NCBI GenBank assembly: GCA_001593925.1
Contig: LUCD01000081.1
Coordinates: 1-7,915, forward strand
Reading direction: 5' to 3'
Length of the DNA: 7,915 nucleotides
DNA from: Candidatus Bathyarchaeota archaeon B26-1
GTDB taxonomy: Archaea > Thermoproteota > Bathyarchaeia > Bathyarchaeales > B26-1
Of the stretch, positions 5,880 through 7,915 are shown piece by piece (position 1 is the stretch's first letter; every line of letters begins with the position of its first letter). A program made the position numbers and the translations under genes. A model generated the notes under the pieces. It saw only the letters and a program-made list of their open reading frames with translations. It did not search any database and was not told where the DNA came from.

Positions 5880-5956
5880 TTCCAGCCGTCACCATGGAAG
5901 AGTTCCAAAAGATCATTGAAGAGCGCCTTGCCATTTATTAATGGAAGCCGTTCCAT
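5880..5956. repeat. Cluster of TTCCA/TGGAA inverted repeats upstream of the JAMM gene
   Basis: Five short elements alternate in orientation: TTCCA 5880-5884, TGGAA 5895-5899, TTCCA 5903-5907, TGGAA 5942-5946 and TTCCA 5951-5955. They make two tight hairpins: TGGAA-3 nt-TTCCA, and ATGGAA-GCCG-TTCCAT (5941-5956). The last pair overlaps the probable promoter of the JAMM protease gene, so operator sites or RNA hairpins are both possible. The rest of the 5754-5976 gap holds the antiporter terminators and no convincing gene. Confidence 0.4.
5931..5944 (+). promoter_or_regulatory. TATA-like box of the JAMM protease gene inside a near-palindrome
   Basis: CCATTTATTAATGG is nearly self-complementary and contains TTTATTAA, a plausible TATA box. 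A start about 25 nt later, near 5963, would give a short leader just including the Shine-Dalgarno GAGG (5966-5969), 7 nt before the GTG start at 5977. Confidence 0.4.
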
Positions 5957-5976
5957 AAAAGGTATGAGGGGTAATC

Positions 5977-6369
5977 GTGAGAAGGAGAGAGGTCGTTGTA
6001 AACCGGTCGGTTATAAGGAGCATACTGGATTACGCGAAGGCTTGCCACCCTAAAGAGGGAATTCTCCTCCTAAAAGGAAGCTTAAGCAAAAATCGAATTA
6101 CAGTCAATGAGGTTGAGATTCCTCCGCTTGCAGTCCACGGGTTTGGCTTCTCAAACTTTCCTTTACACATGCTTCCACTAGATTTTTCCGTTGTGGGCAC
6201 GGCTCACTCTCACCCTTCAGGCGTCCTAAGACCATCCATCACAGACCTGAATAAATTCTATGGAAGGATAATGATCATCGCGGCTTACCCTTACAGGTCG
6301 GAGGAGAACGTCGCCGTCTTTGACAGGGAGGGAAGATTAATAGAATACGAGGTAGTTTCGGATGTTTGA
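5977..6369 (+). CDS. JAMM/MPN+ zinc metalloprotease (possible deubiquitinase-like/desampylase)
   Basis: This is a compact 130-residue protein consisting of one MPN+ domain. The JAMM motif is complete: Glu27 in HPKEGILL, then His77-Ser-His79 in GTAHSHPSG, Ser87 and Asp90 (HxH, seven residues, S, two residues, D). Family knowledge: such enzymes use zinc to cleave isopeptide or peptide bonds after ubiquitin-like modifiers; archaeal relatives remove SAMP-type modifiers or process sulfur-carrier proteins. No ubiquitin-like, E1-like or proteasome gene is visible here, so the substrate is unknown. There is no signal peptide, so it is probably cytosolic. The start is GTG with GAGG 7 nt upstream. It is transcribed alone from a promoter with inverted repeats, and is convergent with the HtrA gene, whose frame-restored end lies only 3 bp away. 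No catalytic residue is missing. Confidence 0.93.
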   Translation: MRRREVVVNRSVIRSILDYAKACHPKEGILLLKGSLSKNRITVNEVEIPPLAVHGFGFSNFPLHMLPLDFSVVGTAHSHPSGVLRPSITDLNKFYGRIMIIAAYPYRSEENVAVFDREGRLIEYEVVSDV

Positions 6370-6372
6370 TTA

Positions 6373-6459
6373 TTAACTTGCCGTTGGACGGGCTCCAAGC
6401 GTCAAGGTAACATTAAGCATCTGCCCCGACCTTATCACTGTGATCTGGACGTTCTGGTT
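6373..6459 (-). pseudogene. Out-of-frame end of the HtrA PDZ domain
   Basis: Skipping the T of the HtrA stop codon (T6460) and reading AAC at 6459-6457 onward gives NQNVQITVIRSG, then QMLNVTLTLGARPTAS, ending in tandem stops TAA TAA (6375-6370). This is the usual ending of the HtrA family PDZ domain: V-x-I/L-x-V-I-R-x-G, then a strand and LGARP. It is 28 residues, ends 3 bp from the convergent JAMM gene stop, and fills an otherwise unexplained gap. The frame break is at ACC-TAA; restoring two C residues (ACC-CCT-AAC) would give a smooth NTPNQNV junction, which is inference. Confidence 0.85.
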
Positions 6460-7579
6460 AGGTGTTTCTCTCAAGGTACGTGGATAAGTCGTCTCCATTT
6501 CTGATCCGTGTTCCATTTACCATGATGATCACGTCTCCACCGATCTTGACAGCGACACCCCCAATATCTACAACTTTGTTTCCGCCCCTCAAACCGGCCT
6601 TCTCCGCTGGACTGTTAGGCAGAACCTCTACTATAAGCCATCCGTAGGTTACGTTCAGGTTCATCGCCTTTGCTATGTCAAAGGTCATATCGACCCCCTT
6701 CACACCCAGCCACGGATGAGGATACGGTCTCCCCTCGATCAGGTAAGGCAGCTCCCTCAGCAAGGTGTCTGAGGGTATCGCGAATCCGACGCCTTGAGAG
6801 TCCTTGACGATCGCCGTCGTTATTCCGACAACCTCTCCAAGAACGTTAAGGAGAGGACCCCCAGAGTTTCCCGGGTTTATCGGCGCACTGATCTGAATAA
6901 CGTCGGCTATGAGGTAGCCTCCAGTGGCCGATTCGCTGATTGCCCTACCGAGCTGGCTGATCACACCCACAGTCATGGACCCGGCCAATCCGAAGGGGTT
7001 ACCCACAGCTATTATCGGCTGTCCTACCCTAAGTGAAGAGGAACTCGCTACTACCAAGGGTTTAAGCATCGATGACGGAGCATCAGTCGATAGGATTGCG
7101 AGGTCGCTGTAAACGTCGCTCCCGATTATTTTGGCCCGATAGGTTTCGCCGTTCAGGAACGAGACTGTTATATTCACGCATCCCTCGACGACGTGATTAT
7201 TGGTCACAATTATGATCTCCCCGCTGTAATTGTAGACGAAGCCTGAACCCTGAACCGTGACGTACTCATCCCCAAAAAGGGTGTGCCGTACAACTTTACC
7301 CCTGACAACAACTACCGAGTCCTTAACTTCATTGTAGACGTCACTGAAAGAAGTTGTGAATAGGGACGGGAAGTCCTGAACCTCTCCTTCTAGGAAGGAG
7401 AGTTCATCGCGCATCTGCGATATCTGACGGTTAAGTTTAGTAATCTGACTGGTTTGACTGCTAACTATTCTCTGCAGTTCAAATATCCTTAAGCTCAACA
7501 ATGAGGTTGCTCCCAAGTTCAAGATTAGGAAGATTACAAAGAGAACCTTGAGCGTAAAGGTCTCGTTATGTTCGTTCAT
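6458..7579 (-). CDS. htrA: Membrane-anchored HtrA/DegP-type serine protease, frameshifted near the C-terminus
   Basis: Numbering is from ATG 7579 (373 aa before the stop). One membrane helix (about 10-30) anchors the protein, followed by a probable coiled coil (31-68) and a trypsin-like domain (about 80-275). Its triad is His129 in TNNHVV, Asp159 in YSDLAIL and Ser239 in NPGNSGGP. A PDZ domain starts at about 288. The protease domain should face outside the cell, degrading or refolding damaged envelope proteins. Start: AAGGAGG (7595-7589) lies 9 nt before ATG 7579; the upstream TTG 7600 would put the Shine-Dalgarno inside the gene. The frame stops with TAA at 6460-6458 after LERNT, cutting off the last strand of PDZ. 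The missing piece continues in the next frame (6459-6373). Without it the PDZ would be incomplete, but the catalytic domain is intact. Causes could be a real mutation, a sequence error or, less likely, recoding. Confidence 0.92.
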   Translation of the reverse strand: MNEHNETFTLKVLFVIFLILNLGATSLLSLRIFELQRIVSSQTSQITKLNRQISQMRDELSFLEGEVQDFPSLFTTSFSDVYNEVKDSVVVVRGKVVRHTLFGDEYVTVQGSGFVYNYSGEIIIVTNNHVVEGCVNITVSFLNGETYRAKIIGSDVYSDLAILSTDAPSSMLKPLVVASSSSLRVGQPIIAVGNPFGLAGSMTVGVISQLGRAISESATGGYLIADVIQISAPINPGNSGGPLLNVLGEVVGITTAIVKDSQGVGFAIPSDTLLRELPYLIEGRPYPHPWLGVKGVDMTFDIAKAMNLNVTYGWLIVEVLPNSPAEKAGLRGGNKVVDIGGVAVKIGGDVIIMVNGTRIRNGDDLSTYLERNT

Positions 7580-7588
7580 GTGGCATGG

Positions 7589-7595
7589 CCTCCTT
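7589..7595 (-). promoter_or_regulatory. Shine-Dalgarno AAGGAGG deciding the HtrA start
   Basis: AAGGAGG is the strongest ribosome-binding site in the window, 9 nt before ATG 7579. It makes the in-frame TTG at 7600 an unlikely start. Confidence 0.75.
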
Positions 7596-7618
7596 GTCAA
7601 GTATTAACCACCATACAA

Positions 7619-7646
7619 GAACCAAAAACACAACTCTTAAGGGTTC
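7619..7646 (-). promoter_or_regulatory. Possible HtrA promoter with flanking inverted repeat
   Basis: CTTAAGAG (minus strand, 7641-7634) is a weak TATA-like box that would start transcription near 7612 and give a leader of about 33 nt. It lies between GAACC (7619-7623) and GGTTC (7642-7646), a 5-bp inverted repeat. The rest of 7601-7734, between HtrA and the right-edge gene, shows no convincing gene or terminator. Confidence 0.3.
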
Positions 7647-7734
7647 CTCCGCTGTAGAGTCCTTAACCTCAAGTTCAGAGTACCCGTCGAAGAGGACTTA
7701 CTGCTTATCTTAAATCCGAGACTTCCTTTCCTCT

Positions 7735-7915
7735 TTATGGGAACTCAGGAATCGTGACGGGTTCCTCAGCCTTTTGTGAGAGAAACTCTATTGCCTGAAA
7801 AAGGTTCTTTACTATGGTTAGTAACGAGAAGATGAGGAAGATTCCGAGTACGGCGCTGAAGTCAACCGTGAAGATTATTGTCTGTTCTGGTGGAAGCGGG
7901 ACTCCAGCCGATGAA
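7735..7915 (-). CDS. C-terminal end of an unidentified membrane protein, entering from the right edge
   Basis: An open minus-strand frame covers the last 59 codons of a gene whose start lies beyond the window, ending with TAA at 7737-7735. It contains one hydrophobic helix, roughly VDFSAVLGIFLIFSLLTIV, preceded by a polar, proline-containing segment (GVPLPPEQ) that would face outside or form a loop. A short charged tail ends in EEPVTIPEFP. Codon use (AGG/AGA-free here, many TTC, ATC and CTC codons) fits the neighbours. It lies 155 bp upstream of the HtrA start on the same strand. I do not recognise the family; a small envelope protein or a subunit of a membrane complex are both possible. Confidence 0.6.
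   Translation of the reverse strand, partial: SSAGVPLPPEQTIIFTVDFSAVLGIFLIFSLLTIVKNLFQAIEFLSQKAEEPVTIPEFP

Noticed and set aside
5797..5895. Minus-strand 32-codon frame from ATG 5895 (MVTAGRYVNDLQ...)
   Set aside because: No Shine-Dalgarno, low-complexity lysine/asparagine content from T-tracts, and it runs across terminator sequences.
5894..5941. Plus-strand 15-codon frame MEEFQKIIEERLAIY
   Set aside because: It is peptide-like, but has no ribosome-binding site and lies within the inverted-repeat cluster upstream of the JAMM gene. Too short to support.
7641..7767. Repeated GGGTTCCTC in the right-hand intergenic region and in the adjacent partial gene
   Set aside because: One copy lies within coding sequence, and nine bases in two copies is weak evidence without further structure.

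Overview
The window looks archaeal and chromosomal. It has AT-rich TATA-type elements ahead of genes, Shine-Dalgarno sequences of the GGTGA/GGAGG type 6-9 nt from starts, frequent GTG and TTG starts, and many AGG/AGA arginine codons. It also encodes a short XPF nuclease without a helicase domain, an AbrB-PhoU regulator and a stand-alone JAMM protease. The helicase-less XPF points to the TACK side (Thermoproteota in the broad sense, for example a Bathyarchaeia-like or crenarchaeal lineage, probably thermophilic) rather than Euryarchaeota, where XPF is usually fused to a Hef helicase. The exact lineage cannot be fixed from this window.

Layout. Positions 1-1650 form a minus-strand operon. A SAM hydrolase (DUF62 family) is followed, with a 4-nt GTGA overlap, by XPF, and then probably by a third gene whose first 12 codons run off the left edge. 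A short divergent promoter region (1650-1770) leads on the plus strand to a class V aminotransferase (alanine-glyoxylate/serine-pyruvate type) and then a small cupin with its own promoter. A convergent minus-strand gene (3357-4364) encodes an AbrB-type DNA-binding domain fused to PhoU-like helices. Across a very AT-rich, palindrome-containing divergent promoter lies a CPA2-type cation/proton antiporter with an unusually long, structured mRNA leader. After a 223-bp intergenic region with an intrinsic-terminator-like hairpin and a cluster of TGGAA/TTCCA inverted repeats comes a small JAMM/MPN+ metalloprotease. It converges on a membrane-anchored HtrA-type serine protease. The C-terminal end of a membrane protein enters from the right edge on the minus strand.

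How the parts relate. No obvious defence, mobile or biosynthetic cluster is present; this is mostly housekeeping and stress or ion homeostasis. The most notable points are: (1) the HtrA gene is interrupted by a frameshift near its 3' end, and the missing end of the PDZ domain is intact in the next frame, ending 3 bp from the neighbouring gene; (2) the regulator/antiporter intergenic region has three copies of TTAAACT, two direct and one inverted, around back-to-back TATA-like boxes, followed by a leader with a perfect 8-bp hairpin, a 13-codon upstream ORF and two mutually exclusive small hairpins; (3) an inverted-repeat cluster lies at the JAMM protease promoter. A wholly new system is not evident.
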